From: JANNWF01 sp052390415
Lineage (GTDB): Bacteria > Pseudomonadota > Gammaproteobacteria > Xanthomonadales > Xanthomonadaceae
Assembly: GCA_052390415.1 (NCBI GenBank)
Contig: JBQTGY010000168.1
Coordinates: forward strand, 1 to 22,574
Direction: 5' to 3'
Length of the DNA stretch: 22,574 bases
Shown piece after piece: positions 15,895-22,574 of this stretch. Position numbers and translations under genes: made by a program. How positions within the stretch are numbered: position 1 is the stretch's first letter; every line of letters begins with the position of its first letter. The notes beneath the pieces were generated by a model. The model saw nothing but the letters and a program-made list of their open reading frames with translations. It was not told the DNA's origin and made no database searches.

Positions 15895-17925
15895 ATGAAA
15901 ACCCTCGCTGCCGCTTGCTTGACCGGCTTGGCCGTGATCACGCTTGCGTCCTGCACTTCGACCGCCAACCGAGCACCCATGACCGAATCGCCAAGCGCCG
16001 CACCCTATGGCAGTTGGAGCAGTCCGATCACTGCTGCCGACCTTGCCGAATCCGGCGTTGGCATGAGCGATCTGAGCGTGCATGAGGACTCAATTTTCTG
16101 GCGCGAAAGTCGACCGTCTGAGGGTGGTCGACAGGTGTTGATGCAGCTTGCCGGCGGCAATCTCACCCAGATCACCCCAGCCGATTTCAACGTCCGCTCC
16201 CGCGTCCATGAATACGGCGGCAACTCGTATTTGCTGCTGGATGATGGTGTTGTGTTTGCCAACTTCCGCGATCAGCGCCTGTACTTTCAGGCGCATGGAC
16301 AAACACCTTTTGCCATCACGCCGAGCGGATTCCAATACGCCGACGGCGCGTTCGATGCCGCCAACCGCCGAATGTTGTGGGTGCGCGAAGATCACCGTCC
16401 CGCTACGGTTGCCGAGAACAGCGAGGAGCGCAATGAGATCGTCGCCCTGCCTCTGCCGCGTTTGGGTGTGGAAGATGCCGGAACCGTGTTGGTCACCGGA
16501 CCGGACTTCGTCGCTTATCCGCGGATATCCGCCGATGGCAAACAGCTGGCTTGGATCGAGTGGGACCATCCCGCCATGCCGTGGGATCGCACGCGCCTGA
16601 AGTTGGCTCAGCTTGACGCCGGCGTGCCGCGTTCGACGACGACCTTGGTCGACGATGCGCATGTGGCCGCTTTGGAGCCGAGCTTCGGCAGCAATGGCGA
16701 TTTGTTTGCCGTGGCCGACTTCGACGATTACTGGAATCTGCACCGTTGGCAAGACGGCAAGCCGGTCGCGGTGGCGCCGATGGCGCGCGAGTGGGCGGGA
16801 CCGTTGTGGCAGCTGGGTGGGCAGAGTTATCAGCAGAACGCTGCCGGCGCGCTGCTGGCGCGCACCAGTCAAGCGGCCGTCGATGAGCTTGGCATCGTCG
16901 ATGGCAATGGCCAGTACCGCGCGCTGGATCTGCCGTTTCAAGCCTTTGGTGAGGTGGCTTGGCTGGACGCAACGCGCGCGGTCGCGCTGGCGTATTCAGC
17001 GACCGACACCGGCGCCTTGATCGAGATCGATACCACCACCGGCCAGCACCGTGTGCTGCATCGACCTTCACCATTGACGGTGGACGCAGCGTATCTGTCG
17101 GTGCCGCGGGCGATCCGCTTTCCTTCGCCCAGCGGTGAGACGCATGCGTGGTTTTATCCACCGACCCATCCCTCGCAACGTGCTCCCGAACGCAACAAAC
17201 CACCGCTGATCGTGACCATCCACGGTGGCCCGACATCCGTTTCCAAGGCCACCCTGAACCTGTCCCGGCAGTTCTGGACCAGCCGAGGGTTTGCCGTGGT
17301 TGACGTGAACTATGGCGGTTCGACCACGTTCGGCCGCGCTTACCGCGAGCGCCTGCTCGGTCAGTGGGGCGTGGTCGATGTCAACGACGCCATCGCCGCT
17401 GTGGACTACCTGGTGGCGGAAGGTCTGGTCGATGCCGACAAGGTGGCGATTCGCGGCGGCAGTGCGGGCGGCTTCACTGCCCTCGCCGCCCTCGCATTTC
17501 ACGATCGCTTCAAGGCCGGCACCAACCTGTTTGGCGTCTCCGACATCGCCGCCTTGGCGGCAACCAGCCACAAGTTCGAGAGCCAATACGACGTCTCCCT
17601 GATCGGCAAGCCAGATCCTGAGTTGTACCGCTCACGCTCACCGATCTACCACCTCGATGGCTTTCGGGAGCCTTTGCTCACCATGCAAGGCAGCGAAGAC
17701 AAGATCGTGCCTCCGGAACAGTCACAGAAAATCGTGGCTGCGCTGGAGGAGCGCGGCGTTCCCCACGCCTACATTGAATTTGCCGGCGAGCAGCACGGTT
17801 TTCGGCAGGCAGCGAACATCATCCGCGCTCAGGAAGCGGAGCTGTCGTTTTACGCGCAGATCTTCGGGTTTGTGCCGGCCGATGACATCGAAGCGGTGAT
17901 CATTCGGCATTGGCCGCGGAAGTAG
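15895..17925 (+). CDS. S9 prolyl-oligopeptidase-family lipoprotein
   Basis: The 676-aa product has a lipoprotein signal with lipobox LASC (Cys20), followed by Thr rather than Asp, which suggests transport to the outer membrane. Residues ~50-400 form a TolB-like propeller. The C-terminal alpha/beta-hydrolase has the oxyanion region IHGGPTS and the nucleophile GGSAGG (Ser523), with Asp602 (GSEDKIV) and His634 (GEQHGF). This complete S9 triad is seen in dipeptidyl-peptidase and acylaminoacyl-peptidase relatives. It probably trims proline-containing or N-modified oligopeptides in the periplasm. The start is ATG 15895, chosen for the signal sequence; the frame is open back to 15619, overlapping the regulator gene in another frame. 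It may be co-transcribed with that regulator. Confidence 0.95.
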   Translation: MKTLAAACLTGLAVITLASCTSTANRAPMTESPSAAPYGSWSSPITAADLAESGVGMSDLSVHEDSIFWRESRPSEGGRQVLMQLAGGNLTQITPADFNVRSRVHEYGGNSYLLLDDGVVFANFRDQRLYFQAHGQTPFAITPSGFQYADGAFDAANRRMLWVREDHRPATVAENSEERNEIVALPLPRLGVEDAGTVLVTGPDFVAYPRISADGKQLAWIEWDHPAMPWDRTRLKLAQLDAGVPRSTTTLVDDAHVAALEPSFGSNGDLFAVADFDDYWNLHRWQDGKPVAVAPMAREWAGPLWQLGGQSYQQNAAGALLARTSQAAVDELGIVDGNGQYRALDLPFQAFGEVAWLDATRAVALAYSATDTGALIEIDTTTGQHRVLHRPSPLTVDAAYLSVPRAIRFPSPSGETHAWFYPPTHPSQRAPERNKPPLIVTIHGGPTSVSKATLNLSRQFWTSRGFAVVDVNYGGSTTFGRAYRERLLGQWGVVDVNDAIAAVDYLVAEGLVDADKVAIRGGSAGGFTALAALAFHDRFKAGTNLFGVSDIAALAATSHKFESQYDVSLIGKPDPELYRSRSPIYHLDGFREPLLTMQGSEDKIVPPEQSQKIVAALEERGVPHAYIEFAGEQHGFRQAANIIRAQEAELSFYAQIFGFVPADDIEAVIIRHWPRK

Positions 17926-17961
17926 GCGTGCTTTGAGCCGCAATCGGCTTGCATCGAGCCG

Positions 17962-17992
17962 CAACAGCAGCCGCGCGGGAGCGCGGCCCTCC
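17962..17992 (-). repeat. REP unit, subtype A, lone copy
   Basis: On the minus strand it reads GGAGGG, stem CCGCGC, loop TCCC, stem GCGCGG, tail CTGCTGTTG. It has no partner REP on its left; instead the sequence 17935-17961 shows short AGCCG/CGGCT repeats. A 43-bp spacer (17993-18035) links it to the next unit, and the identical spacer recurs at 18706-18748. Confidence 0.8.
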
Positions 17993-18035
17993 TTGGCTGC
18001 TCGCATCACCAGCCCGGATTGGACATCTGCTCTTT

Positions 18036-18113
18036 GGAGGGCGCCGCTCCTGCGGCGCTGCTGTTGGGGCCCGTTGAATTTTCAACAGCAGCCGCGCGGG
18101 AGCGCGGCCCTCC
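18036..18113. repeat. BIME 1: twin inverted REPs (B + A)
   Basis: This is a 78-bp unit. REP B (18036-18066) reads GGAGGG, stem CGCCGC, loop TCCT, stem GCGGCG, tail CTGCTGTTG. A 16-bp linker (18067-18082) contains GGGCCC. REP A lies inverted at 18083-18113. The outer GGAGGG/CCCTCC and the inner CTGCTGTTG/CAACAGCAG pair, so the whole unit can fold as a multi-arm cruciform. It ends 31 bases before the RAYT start codon. Confidence 0.85.
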
Positions 18114-18144
18114 GAGACAAATCCTCGTCATGTAGCCTTGGTGC

Positions 18145-18618
18145 ATGAAAGAACCCGCATTCCGAAGGCGACCGGTGCATTGGTTTCCGGATTCCAATCA
18201 CGAAAGCCCATTGGTTTTCATTACTTGCTGCACCAAGAATCGGCGACCCTGCCTGGCACGAGACACGATCCACGCGGCATTGCGCCTTGCGTGGCAGGCT
18301 GCAAATGCGTGGCAAGTAGGTCGCTATGTCGTAATGCCGGATCACATCCATTTGTTCTGCGCGCCCAAGTCTTGTGACACTTCGCTCGGGAAATGGATGG
18401 CGTTCTGGCGCTCTTTGACAACCCGATCCTTGAGTGATGAGAGCGGTAATCTCTGGCAGCGGGAGTATTGGGACCGGCAGCTGCGGCGGCAGGACTCCTA
18501 TGCCGAAAAATGGGAATACGTTCGCAACAACCCTGTGCGTGCCGGGTTGGTTTCCAAATCAGAGGATTGGCCGTTCCAAGGCGAGATGAATCGCCTGGAT
18601 TGGATTGGCGACCGCTGA
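18145..18618 (+). CDS. REP-associated tyrosine transposase (RAYT, Y1/HUH family)
   Basis: The 157-aa protein belongs to the Y1 transposase (IS200/IS605-like) superfamily, RAYT branch. It has the HUH motif His67-Ile-His69 in VVMPDHIHLF. A helix ending in YVRNNPVRAGLV follows, in which Tyr125 is the likely nucleophile; Tyr119 is an alternative. Family members nick and rejoin single-stranded REP DNA, recognising the hairpin and its 5' tetranucleotide, and are thought to spread REPs. The gene is a single copy without IS ends and is closely flanked by REPs on both sides, as RAYTs usually are. ATG 18145 is the start; no strong ribosome binding site is seen. The reading frame is intact, with all key residues present, so it may be active. 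Confidence 0.93.
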   Translation: MKEPAFRRRPVHWFPDSNHESPLVFITCCTKNRRPCLARDTIHAALRLAWQAANAWQVGRYVVMPDHIHLFCAPKSCDTSLGKWMAFWRSLTTRSLSDESGNLWQREYWDRQLRRQDSYAEKWEYVRNNPVRAGLVSKSEDWPFQGEMNRLDWIGDR

Positions 18619-18627
18619 GCTTGGATT

Positions 18628-18705
18628 GGAGGGCGCCGCTCCTGCGGCGCTGCTGTTGGGGCCCGTTGAATTTTCAACAGCAGCCGCGCGGGAGCGCGGC
18701 CCTCC
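18628..18705. repeat. BIME 2: twin inverted REPs (B + A)
   Basis: REP B at 18628-18658, the 16-bp linker at 18659-18674 and inverted REP A at 18675-18705 match BIME 1. It begins nine bases after the RAYT stop codon and could form the 3' hairpins of its mRNA. A 43-bp spacer identical to 17993-18035 follows. Confidence 0.85.
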
Positions 18706-18748
18706 TTGGCTGCTCGCATCACCAGCCCGGATTGGACATCTGCTCTTT

Positions 18749-18826
18749 GCAGGGCGCCGCTCCTGCGGCGCTGCTGTTGGGGCCCGTTGAATTTTCAACA
18801 GCAGCCGCGCGGGAGCGCGGCCCTCC
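18749..18826. repeat. BIME 3: twin inverted REPs with altered tetranucleotide
   Basis: REP B (18749-18779), linker and inverted REP A (18796-18826) match the other units except at one base: the 5' foot of REP B reads GCAG instead of GGAG. It ends 23 bases from the dnaE2 stop codon and may act as the 3' end of that transcript. Confidence 0.85.
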
Positions 18827-18849
18827 AAGGTTTGGCGCATCGTCCAACT

Positions 18850-21800
18850 TCACCGAAAATCCCGACTCCGCGTATCCATCCCATCCAGCAGTTCGCTGAG
18901 ATCCTCCAGTCGCTGCGCGATCAGGTGGCGGACGCCATCGGCCGTCTCGATGCGGCCCACTACCGCGAGCAGACTCGACTCCACCAATACCCGCCGCTGG
19001 CGCTGACCGAGATCTCGCCACACGACGACATTGGTCATGCCGTCTTCGTCTTCCAAAGTGACAAAGGTGACGCCGCTGGCAGTCGCCGGACGCTGACGCA
19101 TGGTGACGAGACCAGCAGTGCGGGTCGACGTACCGTGGGCAAGCGTGGCGAGTTCGCTGGAACGACGGCATCGCCGTGACTTGAGCTGGGCGCGGATCAA
19201 GGACAAGGGATGCCGGCCGAGGGTGAGACCGGTGCTGGCGTAATCGGCGCGGGTGTCTTCACTGGCCGTGGGCGGCGCAATGCTGATGCGTTCCTCAACG
19301 GCTGATTCACGGCCAAACAAGGGCAACTGCGCTTCGACTCCGCTGACCGTCCAACGCGCGCGATGGCGGTGCCCGACCAGACCACGCAAAGCGCCCGCCT
19401 CGGCCAGTTTGTCCTGCGTGCCACGATCAAGCTCGGCGCGCGTGCAGAGGTCAGCGACATCGACGAAGGCTCGTTCATGGCGAGCGCTGACGATGCGCTC
19501 GACGACGCTGTCCGCCAGCCCTCGCAGCTGCTGCAAACCAAGCCGGATGGCCGGTTGTTGTTTGGGATCGCTTGGCGACTCCAGCGTGCAGGCAAGATCA
19601 CTGATCCGCACATCAATGGGCAGAACCTTTACTCCGTGACGACGCACGTCCTGGACGATTTGACTCGCCGAATAAAAGCCCATCGGTAGCGAGTTGAGCA
19701 AAGCGCAAGCAAACGCGGCGGGCTCGTGGCATTTCAGCCAGCAAGAGACGTAGGTAATCAGCGCAAAACTGGCGGCGTGGCTCTCGGGAAAGCCGTAGCT
19801 GCCAAAGCCCTTGATCTGCTCGAAGACCTGTTCGGCAAATTCGACGGGATAACCGCGTTTGGCCATGCCACTCAAGATGCGCAGGCGATGATGTTCAAGC
19901 CCGCCGCGGCGTTTCCATGCCGCCATGGAGCGGCGTAGATCATCGGCTTCACCCGCCGAATAACCCGCGGCGACCATCGCCAACTGCATCACTTGTTCTT
20001 GAAACAACGGCACGCCGAGGGTGCGTTCAAACACCGCTTTCAGTTCTTCCGACGGATACACAACGGGCTCCAAGCCCTGCCGTCGACGCAGGTAGGGATG
20101 CACCATTTTTCCTTGAATCGGGCCGGGCCGGACGATGGCGACTTCGATGACGAGGTCATAAAACGTCGCAGGTTTGAGCCGTGGCAACATCGCCATCTGC
20201 GCGCGTGATTCGATCTGGAATACACCTACCGTGTCGGCACGCTGGATCATCGCGTAGGTCGCCGGATCTTCGGCCGGAATCGTCGCCGGAGTGAGATCGC
20301 GACCACGTTGCGCGCGCAGCAGATCGAGGCATTTGCGCACGCAAGTCAGCATGCCGAGCGCGAGGCAGTCGACCTTGAGCAAGCCGAGGGTGTCGAGGTC
20401 GTCCTTGTCCCACTGGATGATGGTGCGATCCGGCATCGCTGCGTTTTCAACCGGCACCAAGGTATGCAGCGGCTGCTCGGCGATCACGAAGCCGCCGACG
20501 TGCTGTGACAGATGGCGCGGCATGCCGAGCAGCTCGCCGACCAGGATGACCAAGCGACGCATGGCCGGGCTGTCAGGATCAAATCCGCGCTCACGCAAAC
20601 GCTCAGGGGATGGCGCTTCCTCACTCCAGCCGCTGACCGTGCGACTGAGTTGATCGAGCTGATCGCCAGGCAAACCCAGCGCCCGCGCAACATCACGCAC
20701 CGCGCTCTTGCTGCGATAACAAATGACGGTCGCTGCCAAGGCGGCACGCTCACGCCCATAACGGCCGTAGATGTACTGAATGACTTCCTCGCGGCGCTCG
20801 TGCTCGAAGTCGATGTCGATATCCGGCGGCTCGTTGCGTTCGCGACTGATGAAACGCTCGAACAGCAGGTTGGCGCGGGCGGGATCGACTTCGGTGACAC
20901 CCAGCGCAAAACACACCGCCGAATTGGCCGCCGAGCCACGGCCTTGGCACAGGATGCCGCGGCTGCGCGCAAAGCGGACGATGTCGTGCACGGTCAGAAA
21001 ATACGAGGCGTAACCCAGCTCGGCGATCAGCGCCAACTCGTATTCGATCTGTTTGGCCGCGCGCTCAGACACACCACCTGGCCAACGCCAAGCCGAACCA
21101 ATAGTGCTGAGCTCACGCAGCCAACTGTCGGCGTTGTGGCCAACGGGCACCAGTTCGTGCGGGTATTCGTAACGCAATTGAGAGAAATCGAACTGGCAAC
21201 GTTCGGCAATCCGCAGGCTTTCACTCAACAATTCAGCGGGATACATGGCGGTGAGCGCCTGCACGCTGCGCAGGTGTCGCTCGCCGTTGGCAAACAGACG
21301 CTCGCCAGCCTGGGCAACCGAGGTGCGATGGCGAATCGCGGTCAGCAGATCCTGCAATGCGCGCCGCCGTCGCACATGCATATGCACGTCACCGCTGGCT
21401 ACTGCGGGCAGTGGCAACCGCGAGGCCAAATCAAGCAATTGCCGCAATCGCGAGCTGTCATCGACACCCCGATGCAGCTCGACCGCCAACCACGCACGCT
21501 CTGGAAAACACGTTGCCAGCCAGCGGCCATCGCGAGTGCCTATGTCGGCGCGGTGGAGAGCACTTTCACTGGGTGACCAAAGCGCCAGCAGGCCATGGGT
21601 ATCGCCTTCGAAATCAGCCCGATGAATACGATACTCACCCTTCGCCGAACGCCGCCGCGCCTGCGTGATCAACCGGCAGAGACGACCATAGCCGTCGATG
21701 TTGGTCACCAGCAGGACCAGTTTGAGATGCTCATCCTCAGCGCCAGCGCGCACCTTGCCAGTGTGTGGCGGATCAGCACGCACCACAAACTCAGCCCCCA

Positions 21801-22014
21801 CGATCAAGGCCACCCCACTGGCACGCGACGCCTCCAACGCCCGCACGATGCCCGCCAACGAGCACTCGTCGGTGATCGCCAAGGCCCGGTAGCCGACTTG
21901 CTTGGCGCGCTCGAAAAGCTCCGCCGCACTGGAAGCACCGCGCCCGAACGAGAAGTTGGAGAGGCAGTGGAGTTCGGCGTAGGGGAGGGATTTTTCTGGC
22001 TTGTGTGTCTGCAC
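18850..22014 (-). CDS. dnaE2: Error-prone DNA polymerase DnaE2
   Basis: This 1054-aa C-family polymerase matches DnaE2 (ImuC), the translesion subunit of the SOS mutasome. The N-terminal PHP domain starts YAELHCLSNFSFGRGAS (12-28). The polymerase core has GRGSAANS (358-365), the catalytic pair Asp398/Asp400 in PPDIDIDFEH, and Asp549 in GLLKVDCLALG. The tau-binding-type C-terminal extension of DnaE1 is absent. An OB fold at about 930-1020 includes GVTFVTLEDEDGMTNVVVW. GTG 22014 is taken as the start because it precedes the conserved PHP block by 11 codons. The frame is open to 22338, but that part translates repeat DNA (WIPAYAGMT). DnaE2 normally works with ImuA and ImuB, which are not found upstream here. 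No LexA box was recognised. Confidence 0.95.
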   Translation of the reverse strand: MQTHKPEKSLPYAELHCLSNFSFGRGASSAAELFERAKQVGYRALAITDECSLAGIVRALEASRASGVALIVGAEFVVRADPPHTGKVRAGAEDEHLKLVLLVTNIDGYGRLCRLITQARRRSAKGEYRIHRADFEGDTHGLLALWSPSESALHRADIGTRDGRWLATCFPERAWLAVELHRGVDDSSRLRQLLDLASRLPLPAVASGDVHMHVRRRRALQDLLTAIRHRTSVAQAGERLFANGERHLRSVQALTAMYPAELLSESLRIAERCQFDFSQLRYEYPHELVPVGHNADSWLRELSTIGSAWRWPGGVSERAAKQIEYELALIAELGYASYFLTVHDIVRFARSRGILCQGRGSAANSAVCFALGVTEVDPARANLLFERFISRERNEPPDIDIDFEHERREEVIQYIYGRYGRERAALAATVICYRSKSAVRDVARALGLPGDQLDQLSRTVSGWSEEAPSPERLRERGFDPDSPAMRRLVILVGELLGMPRHLSQHVGGFVIAEQPLHTLVPVENAAMPDRTIIQWDKDDLDTLGLLKVDCLALGMLTCVRKCLDLLRAQRGRDLTPATIPAEDPATYAMIQRADTVGVFQIESRAQMAMLPRLKPATFYDLVIEVAIVRPGPIQGKMVHPYLRRRQGLEPVVYPSEELKAVFERTLGVPLFQEQVMQLAMVAAGYSAGEADDLRRSMAAWKRRGGLEHHRLRILSGMAKRGYPVEFAEQVFEQIKGFGSYGFPESHAASFALITYVSCWLKCHEPAAFACALLNSLPMGFYSASQIVQDVRRHGVKVLPIDVRISDLACTLESPSDPKQQPAIRLGLQQLRGLADSVVERIVSARHERAFVDVADLCTRAELDRGTQDKLAEAGALRGLVGHRHRARWTVSGVEAQLPLFGRESAVEERISIAPPTASEDTRADYASTGLTLGRHPLSLIRAQLKSRRCRRSSELATLAHGTSTRTAGLVTMRQRPATASGVTFVTLEDEDGMTNVVVWRDLGQRQRRVLVESSLLAVVGRIETADGVRHLIAQRLEDLSELLDGMDTRSRDFR

Positions 22015-22051
22015 GTGTTTTGGGCTTGACCACCCGGTGGTTGGTCGTTGT

Positions 22052-22080
22052 TCGTTGTTCCGGCGTGGGCCGGAGTCCAG
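22052..22080. repeat. Short palindromic repeat, copy 1
   Basis: The core TTCCGGCGTGGGCCGGA is followed by GTCCAG. It is the most diverged of three tandemly placed copies. Confidence 0.65.
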
Positions 22081-22089
22081 CGTTTCACT

Positions 22090-22117
22090 CGTCTTTCCGG
22101 CGCAGGCCGGAATCCGG
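22090..22117. repeat. Short palindromic repeat, copy 2
   Basis: CGTC precedes TTTCCGGCGCAGGCCGGAA, and TCCGG follows. The stem TTCCGGC/GCCGGAA has a four-base loop. Confidence 0.7.
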
Positions 22118-22125
22118 CTTTCGCT

Positions 22126-22153
22126 CGTCATTCCGGCGTAGGCCGGAATCCAG
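22126..22153. repeat. Short palindromic repeat, copy 3
   Basis: CGTC precedes ATTCCGGCGTAGGCCGGAAT, then CCAG. This copy has the consensus form of a palindrome widespread in proteobacterial genomes; its reverse translation WIPAYAGMT is a common spurious peptide. Confidence 0.75.
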
Positions 22154-22215
22154 CTTTTGGCTTCACCCGCTTTAGTTTGCTTGTCGCACGGTTTCGTCGG
22201 CCTCAGCGGCCGCCG

Positions 22216-22410
22216 AGTCACTTTTCTTTGAATCGCCAAAGAAAAGTAACCAAAAGAAAGGCGACCCGAGCATCGCGCGGCGCTTTGCGCCGTACCCTGC
22301 GCTGCTCGCCGGTCTCGGGCCGGCGCGGACTCGCACATCCATGTGCTCGAACATTCGCGCCTTTCCCCCGAGCCCGGCTGCGCTGCTCGGCGCGATGACG
22401 GGGCCCAAGG
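22216..22410. repeat. Probable interspersed multi-hairpin repeat region
   Basis: A perfect 11-bp inverted repeat (ACTTTTCTTTG at 22220-22230 with CAAAGAAAAGT at 22237-22247) is followed by several GC-rich palindromes. These include GGCGC TTT GCGCC and GCACAT CC ATGTGC. It resembles an intergenic repeat I associate with Xanthomonadales genomes, whose spurious translation contains FLLVTFLW. No gene is supported here. Confidence 0.5.
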
Positions 22411-22461
22411 TCAGGAGCAACAGCAACAGCAACCCAAAAGCGGTTTGCCACCAGCCTCAGT

Positions 22462-22574
22462 GCTTTGGCTTTGGCTTTGGCTTTGGCTTTGGCTTTGGCT
22501 TTGGCTTTGGCTTTGGCTTTGGCTTTGGCTTTGGCTTTGGCTTTGGCTTTGGGGTTGGCTTTGGCTTTGGCTTT
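22462..22574. repeat. Hexanucleotide tandem array (GGCTTT)n, cut by window end
   Basis: About 19 copies of GGCTTT run to the last base, so the true length is unknown. One unit (22551-22556) reads GGGGTT. On the minus strand AAAGCC would encode Lys-Ala repeats. Its position 5' of dnaE2 on the minus strand leaves open a variable-length promoter-distal tract or the C-terminus of a plus-strand gene, though no such gene is visible. Confidence 0.85.

Larger units (their letters stand above)
17962..18826. mobile_element. REP/RAYT module: transposase gene bracketed by REP arrays
   Basis: The left array (17962-18113) and right array (18628-18826) of GGAG-type REP hairpins enclose a single Y1/HUH transposase-like gene. 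The gaps are 31 bases upstream and nine bases downstream of the gene. A 152-bp block (17962-18113 and 18675-18826) is repeated directly with one mismatch. No target-site duplication or IS end is apparent. The module fills the space between the S9 peptidase gene and the 3' end of dnaE2. Confidence 0.8.

Noticed and set aside
17962..18826. CRISPR-like array
   Set aside because: The repeats are palindromic and alternately inverted, and the two 43-bp spacers are identical. A RAYT gene, not cas genes, accompanies them.
17900..18899. Several 60-140-aa open frames over the REP arrays on both strands
   Set aside because: They only translate the REP hairpins (repeated Ala-Pro-Ala-Arg-Leu-Leu-Leu segments) and share peptides because the DNA is repeated.
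20512..21576. 354-aa plus-strand open frame inside dnaE2
   Set aside because: It is antisense to conserved DnaE2 sequence.
22015..22338. 108-residue N-terminal extension of DnaE2
   Set aside because: It translates intergenic palindromes (WIPAYAGMT-type peptide) and matches nothing in DnaE2; GTG 22014 gives the normal family start.
22218..22451. Minus-strand small proteins in the repeat region upstream of dnaE2
   Set aside because: Their translations contain the spurious FLLVTFLW-type peptide of an interspersed repeat; there is no ribosome binding site or domain.

Overview
This GC-rich window looks like chromosome of a gammaproteobacterium of the order Xanthomonadales (Lysobacterales), perhaps near Rhodanobacteraceae. 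The clues are secreted proteins with an FFRSGFE-type N-terminus, a CadC-like regulator carrying a periplasmic propeller, a DnaE2 polymerase, a REP-associated transposase and several families of intergenic palindromes. The order-level call is inference; no rRNA or tRNA gene is present to test it.

Positions 61-4006 hold a large secreted protein of unknown function (minus), an inverted-repeat element, a VOC/glyoxalase-fold protein (minus) and a calcineurin-like phosphoesterase (plus). Positions 4016-11867 hold a minus-strand urease locus. Read in the direction of transcription it is APC-family permease, ureD, ureA, a small His-containing membrane protein, ureB, ureC, ureE, ureF, ureG and a cyclic-nucleotide-binding-fold protein. 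All nickel ligands of UreC are present at the standard positions, so the enzyme should be functional. UreD, UreE, UreF and UreG supply maturation and nickel delivery. The permease, the membrane protein and the CRP-like protein are less usual members.

Positions 12222-17925 contain a secreted NHL-type propeller protein (minus), divergent from a membrane-anchored winged-helix regulator with a TolB-like propeller (plus). The regulator is followed by an S9 prolyl-oligopeptidase-family lipoprotein (plus).

Positions 17962-18826 form a self-contained REP/RAYT module: a 157-aa Y1/HUH transposase-like gene tightly flanked by three complete 78-bp twin-hairpin units plus one lone REP. Two hairpin subtypes differ by compensatory stem changes. 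A 152-bp near-perfect direct repeat brackets the gene. A REP of a different (GTAG) class lies at 11953-11980.

Positions 18850-22014 encode DnaE2, the error-prone polymerase of the ImuA-ImuB-DnaE2 mutasome. No imuA or imuB precedes it here. The 560 bp upstream to the window edge carry only repeats: three short palindromes, a multi-hairpin region and a hexanucleotide tandem array that runs off the end.
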